Source: an uncultured Bacteroidales bacterium (GTDB lineage Bacteria > Bacteroidota > Bacteroidia > Bacteroidales > Muribaculaceae). Taken from it: 7,593 nucleotides of DNA. Shown here piece by piece: positions 7,550-7,593 of this stretch. The DNA lies in NCBI GenBank assembly GCA_947176515.1, contig CAMWQZ010000042.1, forward strand, positions 1 through 7,593. Direction: 5' to 3'. How positions within the stretch are numbered: position 1 is the first letter of the stretch; every line of letters begins with the position of its first letter. A program made the position numbers and the translations under genes. The notes beneath the pieces are model-generated. The model did not search any database, was not told the origin of the DNA, and was given only the letters and a program-made list of their open reading frames with translations.

Positions 7550-7593
7550 GATTTATGGATTTGTGAATATTATGTTTCTTTGAATACGGGTGC

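Noticed and set aside
1..7593. Possible mobile or defence system
   Set aside because: All genes are recognisable housekeeping families. I saw no transposase, integrase, array repeats, tRNA or terminal repeats, and no obvious change in base composition.

Overview
The window reads as a core-genome segment of a member of the order Bacteroidales. A Muribaculaceae- or Bacteroides-like genome is my best guess, but the genus cannot be fixed from this sequence. Supporting signs are the Bacteroidetes-style ClpP, ClpX, RecQ and trigger factor sequences, AT-rich leaders mostly without Shine-Dalgarno motifs, and an exact Bacteroidetes -7 box (TAnnTTTG) ahead of clpP. All genes are on the minus strand, so transcription runs from the right edge to the left edge. 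About 95% of the window is coding.

In transcription order: tig (trigger factor, 7539-6160) is followed by a 14-bp hairpin that looks like a terminator, then by a promoter. That promoter appears to start a five-gene unit: clpP (5950-5258), clpX (5258-4002, overlapping clpP by one base), recQ (3963-1783), a two-domain sugar kinase/RapZ-C protein (1737-307), and a murU-like nucleotidyltransferase (from 297, running off the left edge). Gaps within this unit are -1, 38, 45 and 9 nt, and I see no terminator in them.

Functionally, the right half is protein quality control: trigger factor folds nascent chains and ClpXP unfolds and degrades proteins. RecQ adds DNA repair. The left end is a probable peptidoglycan-sugar salvage pair: an AmgK-like anomeric kinase followed by a MurU-like uridylyltransferase, which together would turn recovered MurNAc into UDP-MurNAc.

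The most interesting item is the kinase. Its C-terminal third is a RapZ-type domain, the part that in E. coli RapZ senses glucosamine-6-phosphate, while the RapZ N-terminal P-loop domain is absent. This suggests a cell-wall-recycling kinase carrying an amino-sugar sensor. I found no tRNA, rRNA, CRISPR array, insertion sequence or other sign of mobile DNA. There is no gene-free stretch longer than 300 bases; the longest, 209 nt between tig and clpP, holds the terminator and promoter described below.
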